From contig JAPDOI010000065.1 of NCBI GenBank assembly GCA_029168955.1, forward strand, positions 2,046,001 to 2,110,000: DNA of 64,000 bases, given 5' to 3'. The notes below the pieces were generated by a model that worked only from the letters and a program-made list of their open reading frames with translations, was not told where the DNA came from and did not search any database. The stretch comes from Aplectana chamaeleonis. Taxonomy: Eukaryota; Nematoda; Chromadorea; Rhabditida; Cosmocercidae. This document shows, piece by piece, positions 1 to 10,890 of the stretch. The number at the start of each line of letters is the position of its first letter. Within the stretch, counting starts at the first letter, position 1. A program made the position numbers and the translations under genes.

Positions 1-1017
1 AAAAAGGATCGATACAGCGCAGCTTTTCATCTTAACCATGGTAAGCGCTCCTTCCTCATCATTCTTTTCCTTTTCCTCTGCGAAGTCACCCCGTCGCCGC
101 TCTCGCGCGACACGTCGCCGCCCTCGCCCGCTGCTTGGCGTCCCCCATTCTCCGATATTGCCTTTCCACAGCGAAACTTGCCGCGGTGCAACTCTGCAGA
201 GACCTTTAGAGAGCGACAATATCTGGGGTGGCATGCATGAACGCAGCAGTAAAGGTCAGGGAGCGCGACGCTGCACGCATGCGTCACGATTCAAATTCAT
301 GATCAAAAGCGTATTCATGCATTTCACTCCTGTTGTATTTTGGATGTTGTGCTAGAAAGAATTGATCACATAAAGATTTTTAGAAGGATCTATCTTGTGA
401 AGGATCTTATATGGTGCGATCCTTCTTGATTTTTTCCTGTCTTCCGACCGTTTCTGTTTTTTTTGTTTTCTATTCCCTGTTAGATGTAGCGCTCGCGATG
501 AGATCAATTCTCGAGAAAACTGCAAAAACCTGCTTTGTTAGGTAACAGCTAAAGAACTGCGAAATCTGAGCGGCGAAAAAAAACATGCTTGTTGATCGAA
601 TCCACAGCTCAAACTGCGTGGCTGCCCTCTCATCACTGCGGCGCGCCTTACAGCGGAGATCTACGTTGCCGTGAGCCGTGGATTCGATCAACAAGCCGAA
701 ATTCGAGTTTCATGCTATGCCAGGTCAACATTCTGTGACATTCTGTGCAACGAAAATTCTGTGCAACTATTAAATTAATTGTAGAGCATACAGAATTTTT
801 TAAGGAAAACAAGAACAAAAGTGCTAGTTTTAGAAAAAAAATCAAAAATTGAGCTGGAAAATGCCAAATGGGCAAGAGAGGTCTTTCACTGAGTGTATGC
901 GTTGCGGTTTCCTACAGAAATTCACGGAGACGATAGACCTGGTCATCAAAAAGTGAAAATAAATTGCAATTGCAGGAAAAACATGCAGGAACTAACTAGA
1001 ACGGCTAATCAGTAGAT
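1..1017. other. No gene recognised; one short hairpin
   Basis: Open frames here are short and overlap in several frames without codon structure or splice signals that I trust. The only clear structure is the hairpin listed separately at 588-695. Confidence 0.5.
588..695. repeat. Short inverted repeat (hairpin)
   Basis: The left arm begins CTTGTTGATCGAATCCAC at 588 and its reverse complement ends at 695. Arms are about 26 bases with 1-3 mismatches around a ~55-base GC-richer loop. It is probably the remnant of a small foldback element. Confidence 0.6.
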
Positions 1018-1196
1018 GTTCCCCCGCCGCCATTTAACGAGATTTTTATAAGTGCTTGTTTGGCAGCCTCCTGTTTTGCTCTTGAGGAAGTTTCTAATTA
1101 CTTTAGGGAGCCATAAACTATTTTAGGAGCAAAACGAAATACGGCAGGAAACGCACTCTCGAAAATCTTGCTGATAAGGGTCGGGCGGAAACACAC
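1018..1196. repeat. MITE-like inverted repeat, copy 1 (second copy near 26.45 kb)
   Basis: The left end carries CGCCGCC then TTAACGAGATTTTTATAA. The right end, read on the other strand, gives a related string with CGCCCGACCCTTATCAGCAAGATTTTCGAGA. A diverged relative lies at 26440-26615. No coding content is visible. Confidence 0.5.
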
Positions 1197-1421
1197 TAAT
1201 TAACCATTGTAACTTGTTCTGTGCGTTTCCCTGCAGCATTTCAATCATTTTCGCATTCGTGGCTTCAAGATTTAATAGTAAGGCCTCTCTCCTTCATTTA
1301 AGGCCGGTCGAAGCAAGGCCTATGGAGTGTACATGTTAAAATCTCCTAACCATTGTTATATTATGCCATGACAGCCCGCTCCGCTGCTTGCTTCACTCAG
1401 ACTTATATGGGCAAGACATGC

Positions 1422-1578
1422 TATATGGTTTCCGTTTCCGATTTAGTCTGACGCATGGGCCAGGCGGCTGGCCGTGCAGGGTTGGCGGCCTCACAGGAAA
1501 ATGTGTTTTCGATGGCGGGGTGATCTACCGTCGCAGCCCCGTCCATTCATCAGACTAAAATGATTGCGCGAACTCTAT
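1422..1578. repeat. 157-bp dispersed repeat, copy 1 (relatives at 18.5/20.2 kb and 31.0 kb)
   Basis: This block matches 30981-31136 over its full length and a split copy at 18509-18541 plus 20151-20282. Read on the minus strand, all copies can be translated into a peptide containing DHPA, EAANPARPAAW and a motif like MRQTK, with CpG-rich codons. I do not recognise it; it could be a short interspersed element or a duplicated exon fragment. Here the peptide frame has a small deletion relative to the other two. Confidence 0.65.
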
Positions 1579-2708
1579 CTCCTCATGAGGATACCTCAGC
1601 ATCCGTTTCTATCGCGAGCCTTTAGATGGGTTCTCTGTTTTCAAAAAATCCGTGCATTGCTGCTCCTGTTTGAGCTAACCTTCTTTCCGTGAAAATCCCT
1701 GCCCCCGCACAGTGTAGTTCGCAACCGTGCTTTATCTAAGCTTTCGCTTTCTGTGAATCTCATTATGGCGAATTTTGTTTTTTTTTATAGTGGACAAATT
1801 CCGTATATGTGTCTGTGTTTGTCGTCTAACAATGCAAACGAAGGCCAACATCGATTGCTCTGTTGAACGCACTTTATCGAAACTGCTGCGAAAGTAATTT
1901 GTCACTTCAAGGTAAATACATTATAGACCAACAATCACCGTGAATACATATAATAATGAGAATAATGATTCATTACGATGTAGAAGACAGGCGTTCGAGA
2001 TTGATATAAAAATAAAGTGCATAAGACAGTACTGAATACATATCGTTCACACCATTCAGTCACTAAGCCACTGCGCTCTTTTTTGGGCGCGAAATCACTC
2101 GGGAATATCCGCTTAAAGGAGTTATTTTGAATCCGTACACGATCCATATGCCCTTTCATTATATCTTTTTCATAATGCCTGTATTTGCTAACGGCATGCG
2201 TGGAGAGTAGGCGGTGAGAATTTGATCATCCAGGGAAACGTTCCCAGTTGATTACAGCAGGATTTTCTTGCGAAGAACCTCAAAATTTACAATAAACAAA
2301 AGAGGAAGCCATAAAGTGTTTGAGAAAACACATCCTACAGCCATTCTTACGTACTTATTAGCTTTTTTCTTGGGATTATATATTGTTAACGTGAAGCTAC
2401 GGGATAACCACAAAGTTCCCATCTTAGCACGTCGTGTCAAATCTTTGATTGTAAGAAGGTCTGAATTTCTATTCTGCTATGAAGATGTTGACCTTGCGGT
2501 AATGAGACCATCAGTTCTACAGGCTGATAGAAGCAAATTTCTACCATTTGTAAAACGCAACGCGCGCCGAATGAACCGTGTTGGAGTGATTTTGCTTTGT
2601 GTGGTCAACATGAACTGGTTGTCCCTCTGACGCCAAACACACCTCCGGCTATGCCGTACGATTGCAACTGCTAGAGTAAGAAACCCAAATGATTAAAGCC
2701 GATTCCAG
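1579..2708. other. No feature recognised
   Basis: AT-rich sequence without recognisable motifs. A 120-codon frame at 2268-2630 has one hydrophobic stretch but no splice, start or codon-bias support, so it is not called as a gene. Confidence 0.4.
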
Positions 2709-3000
2709 ATAGGTGGGACCAACACCTTGCTAGATTCTATACGGATTTTGACTTATTTGCTATGATGCAAGAATGTCAGAGTGTTACTCTTAACAAACTT
2801 GATACTTTAAAGACGAAGATGGATCGGTGGGTTGACATTGGCGAAGAGGCAAATGTAAAGAGGTCAGATGGCTCACGTGCTCGACGATGAGGCCATCAAA
2901 GAGCTTGTCGAAACTTCTGGTGACGGCGAGCCTCTGAGGAAGTTCACGAGTGCTCAAATAGACTTTCATGGGCACCCTGAGAAGAGGACCGCTGCTTGAA
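2709..3000 (+). pseudogene. Frameshifted 3' remnant of an unrecognised protein-coding gene
   Basis: Two adjoining frames look coding. The first, after a possible acceptor (ATTCCAG ending near 2708), reads RWDQHLARFY and later MDRWVDIGEEANVK. At about 2860 the frame shifts by one base to MAHVLDDEAIKELVE, ending HPEKRTAA and a TGA at 2998-3000. Acidic, amphipathic, soluble-looking sequence; no known domain recognised. The absence of an intron across ~290 bases and the frame slip suggest a processed or decayed copy, though a one-base assembly error would restore a single exon. The stop codon lies inside the 12-bp target duplication of the Penelope-like insertion, so that element entered exactly at the end of this reading frame. 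Confidence 0.4.
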
Positions 3001-3386
3001 GTGGCGGGATATTTCTCAATAATCTCCAAGTCCGGCTTTCTTCAAACCTGGGCATTACTAGTATTATTCCATTCACTTCTGTGCCGCAACCAGGTTTTTT
3101 AACGGTGAAATCGATTTTATTGGCCAGACGTTTCGGCAAGCTCGCCGTTATCAGAGGCCTGAAAATCACGTCGAGACAATTTACCTGCGAATTACACGGT
3201 CAAGCGCTTCCTCCATTCCTGCGAGTAGCGACTATCCACAGGAACTTCAGATAGGTGAAAGCTCAGATAACAAGACCAACCCTTTCCGATTCCACCAAGA
3301 CCAAGCCCCGCTGCAGTTCGTGGACGACCGGTAGCAAGTGAGGCACCATTGAAATCAATAGGATCAATCACTATGCGCGGTGACCA
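3001..3386 (-). repeat. Penelope-like pLTR, outer left copy
   Basis: This 386-base repeat appears in the same orientation and with the same length at 6029-6414. It contains the last part of the unit's 3' region on one side and the first codons of the ORF on the other. On the minus strand it also carries GATTTTCAG, a good nematode splice acceptor, just ahead of the ORF. Confidence 0.85.
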
Positions 3387-3404
3387 CAAGCAGAAGTTAG
3401 GACC

Positions 3405-6083
3405 TCACAACCCACACAGCGGGAGGAACGGTAGGAATTCATTAGTTATCGTCATGCACTCATTTCGGTTATTGAGCTTCGGATTACGTGTCCGTATATA
3501 AAAGCCTCAAGGGCCTTCCTCACAGCGATGTCCGTTTCCTGAGTGAGCACAGTGCATTTGATACCATAATCAACGTTATTGTGTTGCTCAACTCTGTGTT
3601 TACCAAGAGGTGTCAGGAGAGACATACGCCTTTTTCCCGCCAGATGTTCCTTTAGGCGTACGCACAACAATCTTCCTGTCTCTCCTATATATACCTCATT
3701 ACAAGCCAAACACTGGAGTTGGTATACAACCCCGCTCCGCGCACAGTCTCCATTTCTTCCATGCGGGCAAGTTACGCAGTTGGTAGTGACACACGACTGA
3801 TCGTACAGCCTATTTCTGACAAGTTGATGTTTAATATTGTCTCGCGGGATGCTCACGAGGGTAACATCGTTGCTTAGGTCCGCGCGAGCTATGCACCGAC
3901 GCAACTCGTCATTGATTTTATCCGAAACAAACGGCAGTAGGAGCGGGATCTTGCCATCGTGGGCATTTGGGGAGCGATTCTGTCGACCTCGCGTGCGACG
4001 CTCCGTTGTGTATCCGTTGCTAGTGGCGATATCTCTCGCTAGGCTTCTGGATTCCTCGCGCTCCATGACACCATTACAAACCTTTAGCGCCGTCTTGAAC
4101 ATATTTCCCACTACCGCACGCTTTACGGCTCGAGGGTGCGCTGACTTTGCGTGAAGTAAGATGTTTTTGGAGCTTGTTTTCCGGTACCATTTAACTTTAA
4201 ATGTGTCACTGAGGAGCTTGACCTGCGTGTTAAGAAAGGGAAGCCATCCATTTTGAGGAGTTCTCGCGTGAATCTTATGTACTGGGATTGTTGGTTCAGA
4301 ATGGTGAACAATTCGTCCATCTCTGTTTGCGTGGATGTTACAACACAACAATCGTCGATGTATCGACAGTACAACGTGGGCAGTCGGTCCAGTATGGGTT
4401 TTCAATTCTGCTCATAAAGCAAACTGCCAGGACCGGTGCCAGGCGCTGGCCCATGGCGAGTCCCCTTACTTGAGAGTAGTAGCTTCCACACCACTTAAAG
4501 ATATTGCAGTTTAGGCACTCCTTTACGAGATGCATAATCTGTATCTTGCTCAGACCGAAAGTCACTATTGTCCTCCCATGTTCATCTAGCATCTCGGACA
4601 GTGCCTGGAGAGCTTCTTGATTGTTTACGTTCGTGTAGAGCGCTGTAACATCAAACGACTCTATCACGCAGGTTTCATCAATTCTACTAGCTCGTAGACG
4701 ATCGAGGAACTGAGTGGTGTTAGATAAATGCGATGGTACATGATTGAGCAATTGTCCCACAATCTTGTTCAGGAACCAGGCGATGCGATCTGTTGGCCCT
4801 CCCACACAACTTATGATAGGTCTGATTTCATATGTGCTGGCCGTTAGCGAGCTCAAGTCTTCTGATGATAGCTTGTGCGTTTTCAGCAGGCTATAGAACA
4901 CAGGGCATGTTGATGTATCCAATTTCAATCTTCTGAGCAGCCTATCGCTCAGTCCAGCATCTTTTCCAACTTTCATCCATCTATCGTTCAGTCTACTACA
5001 TTGGATAGCAAATTGCCTTTCTGTGGAACGAGTATAAATGGAAGTGTCGCCGAGATGAAGTTCAGTGATCTCGCGGTCGAGTGACAATGGTGCAACCACG
5101 AACTCCCCTCCCTTGTCACTCACCGAAAGACGGATCTCCTTGCGATCGATTCGATCGCGCACTTCTTTAAATCCTTCCCACTGTGAATTGGTGAGATTCC
5201 GATTCCGTTGGCTGCGGTGTCGGTTGAACACATTTAGTATTCCTGTCGATAATATTCTAAACTTGGTGTCCGCCTCAGGGCACGGATCAGGCTCTCTGTA
5301 AAACGATAGCGGAAACGGATTAGGCGTCAACGACACTCGCACAGGGTCGTCATTGGTGTTCTGCCGACTTGCACTTGATAGCCTCCATCTCAACTGATCT
5401 CGTAGTTTGTGCAGGCCAGCAACTGTTTTGCGAAACGTGTGAGGACCGACGTTCTGAATTGAAGAAAAGGAAGGTCCAAGGCTCAAAAAATCCAAAGCAC
5501 TCTCTGATAAGTGCAAATTTCCGATAACTGTAACTCTAGCATGATATGGGTTGCCGACCACTTCTTGACTGTCGGCATGCTGTGGTTGGTGGTATGTTCT
5601 CAAGCTAGTCTCGACACGCAACCTGCCACCGACCTGAGCGCTCCTGAGATTGTCGTACTTTGCGCAAAGATCAGATTTGGCCCTAGACCGTATAGTATCG
5701 CAAATATGTCTCGACTCACCCTCAATCCTCCTCCAACTGCTCGCAGGCGAAAGACGACGACAAGAATCTTTCTTCGTAGTACATTTCAACAACATCGAAT
5801 GCAATAAGTACTGCTTTTGTCTGACAGCAACACCTAGAATACTGCGATAGATACTGACAATCCTAGGGTCGGTCTCATCAAGATTACATATCGATCCCAA
5901 TTTCTTATCTGTGACAAATCTTGGTAATATCCTTGTTGTCCTGCACCGTTGAAGAAATCGGAGTGATTGACGGATGATGACGATTTTTTGACGAAGCGAT
6001 AGAGCCTCGCGAACCAGACGAAATAGATGTGGCGGGATATTTCTCAATAATCTCCAAGTCCGGCTTTCTTCAAACCTGGGCAT
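3405..6083 (-). pseudogene. Penelope-like RT/GIY-YIG polyprotein, frameshifted copy
   Basis: Conceptual product of about 890 residues from the first in-frame ATG (6083, MPRFEES); the frame is open further upstream to a GTTTTCAG-like acceptor. It copies RNA into DNA and nicks the target. Compared with the plus unit it has three single-base losses: in an A run near 4398, near 4263, and in a T run near 3498. The catalytic YIDD codons (around 4360) lie between the first two, out of frame with both halves. The GIY-YIG domain is intact (VVYQLQC, YIGETGR) but the last ~30 residues are shifted. All three breaks are single-base differences in short runs, so read or assembly error is a real alternative to decay. 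Confidence 0.85.
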
Positions 6084-6414
6084 TACTAGTATTATTCCAT
6101 TCACTTCTGTGCCGCAACCAGGTTTTTTAACGGTGAAATCGATTTTATTGGCCAGACGTTTCGGCAAGCTCGCCGTTATCAGAGGCCTGAAAATCACGTC
6201 GAGACAATTTACCTGCGAATTACACGGTCAAGCGCTTCCTCCATTCCTGCGAGTAGCGACTATCCACAGGAACTTCAGATAGGTGAAAGCTCAGATAACA
6301 AGACCAACCCTTTCCGATTCCACCAAGACCAAGCCCCGCTGCAGTTCGTGGACGACCGGTAGCAAGTGAGGCACCATTGAAATCAATAGGATCAATCACT
6401 ATGCGCGGTGACCA
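6029..6414 (-). repeat. Penelope-like pLTR, central copy
   Basis: Direct repeat of 3001-3386. It supplies the 5' end of the minus unit. Two bases after its end (about 6417) the plus unit begins abruptly in the middle of an inverted pLTR at CCGAAACGTCTGG, so the junction joins a complete pLTR to a 5'-truncated opposite-strand unit. Confidence 0.85.
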
Positions 6415-6497
6415 GACCGAAACGTCTGGCCAATAAAATCGATTTCACCGTTAAAAAACCTGGTTGCGGCACAGAAGTGAATGGAATAATACTAGTA

Positions 6498-9176
6498 ATG
6501 CCCAGGTTTGAAGAAAGCCGGACTTGGAGATTATTGAGAAATATCCCGCCACATCTATTTCGTCTGGTTCGCGAGGCTCTATCGCTTCGTCAAAAAATCG
6601 TCATCATCCGTCAATCACTCCGATTTCTTCAACGGTGCAGGACAACAAGGATATTACCAAGATTTGTCACAGATAAGAAATTGGGATCGATATGTAATCT
6701 TGATGAGACCGACCCTAGGATTGTCAGTATCTATCGCAGTATTCTAGGTGTTGCTGTCAGACAAAAGCAGTACTTATTGCATTCGATGTTGTTGAAATGT
6801 ACTACGAAGGAAGATTCTTGTCGTCGTCTTTTGCCTGCGAGCAGTTGGAGGAGGATTGAGGGTGAGTCGAGACATATTTGCGATACTATACGGTCTAGGG
6901 CCAAATCTGATCTTTGCGCAAAGTACGACAACCTCAGGAGCGCTCAGGTCGGTGGCAGGTTGGGTGTCGAGACTAGCTTGAGAACATACCACCAACCACA
7001 GCATGCCGACAGTCAAGAAGTGGTCGGCAACCCATATCATGCTAGAGTTACAGTTATCGGAAATTTGCACTTATCAGAGAGTGCTTTGGATTTTTTGAGC
7101 CTTGGACCTTCCTTTTCTTCAATTCAGAACGTCGGTCCTCACACGTTTCGCAAAACAGTTGCTGGCCTGCACAAACTACGAGATCAGTTGAGATGGAGGC
7201 TATCAAGTGCAAGTCGGCAGAACACCAATGACGACCCTGTGCGAGTGTCGTTGACGCCTAATCCGTTTCCGCTATCGTTTTACAGAGAGCCTGATCCGTG
7301 CCCTGAGGCGGACACCAAGTTTAGAATATTATCGACAGGAATACTAAATGTGTTCAACCGACACCGCAGCCAACGGAATCGGAATCTCACCAATTCACAG
7401 TGGGAAGGATTTAAAGAAGTGCGCGATCGAATCGATCGCAAGGAGATTCGTCTTTCGGTGAGTGACAAGGAGGGAGTTCGTGGTTGCACCATTGTCACTC
7501 GACCGCGAGATCACTGAACTTCATCTCGGCGACACTTCCATTTATACTCGTTCCAAAGAAGGCAATTTGCTATCCAATGTAGTAGACTGAACGATAGATG
7601 GATGAAAGTTGGAAAAGATGCTGGACTGAGCGATAGGCTGCTCAGAAGATTGAAATTGGATACATCAACATGCCCTGTGTTCTATAGCCTGCTGAAAACG
7701 CACAAGCTATCATCAGAAGACTTGAGCTCGCTAACGGCCAGCACATATGAAATCAGACCTATCATAAGTTGTGTGGGAGGGCCAACAGATCGCATCGCCT
7801 GGTTCCTGAACAAGATTGTGGGGCAATTGCTCAATCATGTACCATCGCATTTATCTAACACCACTCAGTTCCTGGATCGTCTACGAGCTAGTAGAATTGA
7901 TGAAACCTGCGTGATAGAGTCGTTTGATGTTACAGCGCTCTACACGAACGTAAACAATCAAGAAGCTCTCCAGGCACTGTCCGAGATGCTAGATGAACAT
8001 GGGAGGACAATAGTGACTTTCGGTCTGAGCAAGATACAGATTATGCATCTCGTAAAGGAGTGCCTAAACTGCAATATCTTTAAGTGGTGTGGAAGCTACT
8101 ACTCTCAAGTAAGGGGACTCGCCATGGGCCAGCGCCTGGCACCGGTCCTGGCAGTTTGCTTTATGAGCAGAATTGAAAAACCCATACTGGACCGACTGCC
8201 CACGTTGTACTGTCGATACATCGACGATTGTTGTGTTGTAACATCCACGCAAACAGAGATGGACGAATTGTTCACCATTCTGAACCAACAATCCCAGTAC
8301 ATAAGATTCACGCGAGAAACTCCTCAAAATGGATGGCTTCCCTTTCTTAACACGCAGGTCAAGCTCCTCAGTGACACATTTAAAGTTAAATGGTACCGGA
8401 AAACAAGCTCCAAAAACATCTTACTTCACGCAAAGTCAGCGCACCCTCGAGCCGTAAAGCGTGCGGTAGTGGGAAATATGTTCAAGACGGCGCTAAAGGT
8501 TTGTAATGGTGTCATGGAGTGCGAGGAATCCAGAAGCCTAGCGAGAGATATCGCCACTAGCAACGGATACACAACGGAGCGTCGCACGCGAGGTCGACAG
8601 AATCGCTCCCCAAATGCCCACGATGGCAAGATCCCGCTCCTACTGCCGTTTGTTTCGGATAAAATCAATGACGAGTTGCGTCGGTGCATAGCTCGCGCGG
8701 ACCTAAGCAACGATGTTACCCTCGTGAGCATCCCGCGAGACAATATTAAACATCAACTTGTCAGAAATAGGCTGTACGATCAGTCGTGTGTCACTACCAA
8801 CTGCGTAACTTGCCCGCATGGAAGAAATGGAGACTGTGCGCGGAGCGGGGTTGTATACCAACTCCAGTGTTTGGCTTGTAATGAGGTATATATAGGAGAG
8901 ACAGGAAGATTGTTGTGCGTACGCCTAAAGGAACATCTGGCGGGAAAAAGGCGTATGTCTCTCCTGACACCTCTTGGTAAACACAGAGTTGAGCAACACA
9001 ATAACGTTGATTATGGTATCAAATGCACTGTGCTCACTCAGGAAACGGACATCGCTGTGAGGAAGGCCCTTGAGGCTTTTTATATACGGACACGTAATCC
9101 GAAGCTCAATAACCGAAATGAGTGCATGACGATAACTAATGAATTCCTACCGTTCCTCCCGCTGTGTGGGTTGTGA
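6498..9176 (+). pseudogene. Penelope-like RT/GIY-YIG polyprotein, nearly intact copy
   Basis: About 892 codons from the first in-frame ATG (6498). The reverse transcriptase core includes SFDVTALYTNV near residue 478 and the active-site YIDD at 8217-8228 (about residue 574). The C-terminal endonuclease has GVVYQLQC at about residue 784 and YIGETGR at about 798, with two cysteines (CLAC) between these motifs and histidines after them (KEHLAG, KHRVEQH), as in the CCHH type of Penelope endonucleases. Relative to the minus unit it lacks two bases near 7468 and one near 7553. The net loss is one codon, but the patch between is out of frame and contains a stop (7515-7517). Otherwise the two products are nearly identical. 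Confidence 0.88.
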
Positions 9177-9194
9177 GGTCCTAACTTCTGCTTG

Positions 9195-9518
9195 TGGTCA
9201 CCGCGCATAGTGATTGATCCTATTGATTTCAATGGTGCCTCACTTGCTACCGGTCGTCCACGAACTGCAGCGGGCCTTGGTCTTGGTGGAATCGGAAAGG
9301 GTGGGTCCTGTTATCTGGCCTGTCACCTATCTGAAGTTCCTGTGGATAGTCGCTACTCGCAGGAATGGAGGAAGCGCTTGACCGTGTAATTCGCAGGTAA
9401 ATTGTCTCGACGTGATTTTCAGGCCTCTGATAACGGCGAGCCTGCCGAAACGTCTGGCCAATAAAATCGATTTCACCGTTAAAAAACCTGGTTGCGGCAC
9501 AGAAGTGAATGGAATAAT
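9195..9518 (+). repeat. Penelope-like pLTR, inverted and 3'-truncated copy
   Basis: Reverse complement of the 386-base pLTR, ending after 324 bases directly at the right target duplication. The missing 62 bases correspond to the end that abuts the left duplication on the other side. Confidence 0.8.
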
Positions 9519-9530
9519 GCTGCTTGAAGT

Positions 9531-10120
9531 TTTCATCCTTCTATTATATAAATCAATTCAGGTAGTCAGTAATTGATGGATATGCTTTTGTAACTCCTAT
9601 GTAAGACAGGATCCTGCGAGAGAAGAGCTTGAACATGATCGAAAGCTCCGCGCGGAAGCAGGATTTATGAACAGAGACTAAGGCTAGTTATCGTACGTTG
9701 TGCACGACTTAGTGATTTATGAACGAAAATCGCTTCGTGAAGTACCAAATCGCTAACCTCTAGGTACTCTTGCAAAAGATGATGAGCCAGCATCAGCTGC
9801 TTGGAATTTGAGGATGAATAGCCCACACCAGAATAGTGCTCCAGGTCGAATAATAACTCATTTCCCGGCAAACTCGAAACTTAATTTTCTATTTTCAACG
9901 CTCGATCCATTGTCAACAAAATTTCTGATCTGGTTTTTTTTCCTGCAGCGACAGCGTATAGGAGTATTCCTTATCGATGATCCGTCATTCGCCGTTTATC
10001 AATGTGACACGCAGGCTACGACACAAGGTGTGATACCACCCAATTCTGATCTCATGTATGGCTGTCCACATGTGAAAACGTACCCAAAATTCCATAAAGG
10101 CAGGTTGAAGTCACAGGGTA
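9531..10120. other. No feature recognised
   Basis: AT-rich sequence to the right of the Penelope-like insertion. It presumably continues the pre-insertion 3' flank of the gene remnant at 2709-3000. No repeat or exon could be supported. Confidence 0.4.
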
Positions 10121-10756
10121 GGCGGAGCCTGTTTTTATGCCCTGAGGGCACATAGGTGCAGTTTCGAGCATGAAAACACCTTTAGTAATTGACTCTCTTT
10201 ATATGAAAACGAACCTAAAACTTCATGGGCGCAGCTTCGAGCCGAACAGCGCTACGTAGGGTGGGGTCCATGAAAAAATCGATAGCTGGGACATATTTAT
10301 AAGTATTTATTGAAATTAGGGAGTTTCGCGTTGCTACGAAGTGCGGAAAACCTAGTCACGGACCCAAGAAATCAATTTAGTTCTCGTAGACGGTTCAAAA
10401 CGGTCTTTGAGAACCCATTTTTAAGTGTGATACAATCGATTGTATCACACCTAAAAATGGGTTTTCAAAGACCGTTTCGCACCGGCAGAAAGATCTAAAT
10501 CGATTGATTGGGTCCATAACTAAGTTTTCCGCACGTTGTAGAAACGCGAAACTCTCTAATATAAATTTCGATAGTTACTTATAAATATTTCACAGCAATC
10601 GATTTTTTCATGGACCCCTTCCTATGTAACGCCCTTCGGCCTAAAGGTGCGTCCATGAAATTTCGGAAGCTTTTCCAAATCCGGACAGTCAATTACTGTA
10701 TGTGGTTTTCATGCTCTAAACTGCACCTATGTGCCCTCAGGGCATAAAAAAAACTC
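10121..10756. repeat. Large palindromic foldback element
   Basis: The sequence is a near-symmetrical inverted repeat centred at 10437/10438 (ACAATCGATTGT). Arms of about 310 bases run out to GCGGAG at the left and its complement at the right. Each arm includes the block CCTGAGGGCACATAGGTGC. There is no coding content; it is consistent with a foldback or MITE. Confidence 0.8.
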
Positions 10757-10776
10757 CGCACACTTTATGTAGCGCT

Positions 10777-10890
10777 CTTAGGCTTGGAGCTACTTCCATG
10801 AAATTTCGGGTTCGTTTTCGCATGCGGAAAGTCACATTCTAGTGGTGGTTTACATGCCTGAAACTGCACCTATGTGCCCTCAGGGCGTAA
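10777..10890. repeat. Partial extra copy of the palindrome's right end
   Basis: About 110 bases repeat the outer part of the right arm (10635-10745), including CCATGAAATTTCGG and GTGCCCTCAGGGC, in the same orientation. It is a truncated tandem copy or a second insertion. Confidence 0.6.

Larger units (their letters stand above)
3003..9518. mobile_element. Penelope-like retroelement, head-to-head inverted double unit
   Basis: Two nearly identical units face away from each other, N-termini meeting near 6.4 kb. Each encodes a reverse transcriptase followed by a GIY-YIG endonuclease, the hallmark of endonuclease-bearing Penelope-like elements. A 386-bp repeat (pLTR) flanks the minus unit as direct repeats (3001-3386, 6029-6414), and an inverted truncated copy closes the plus unit (9195-9518). 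The string GCTGCTTGAAGT at 2991-3002 recurs at 9519-9530, a 12-bp target-site duplication, so the pair inserted as one event. Complex tandem or inverted units and variable target duplications are known for this class. Near identity of the units implies recent insertion. Confidence 0.9.

Noticed and set aside
2268..2630. 120-codon plus-strand open frame with a hydrophobic stretch
   Set aside because: AT-driven composition, no splice or start context, no recognisable domain, and no neighbouring exons.
6731..7070. Antisense frames inside the Penelope-like units
   Set aside because: Shadows of the RT reading frame; they recur in mirror image in the other unit at the equivalent place.
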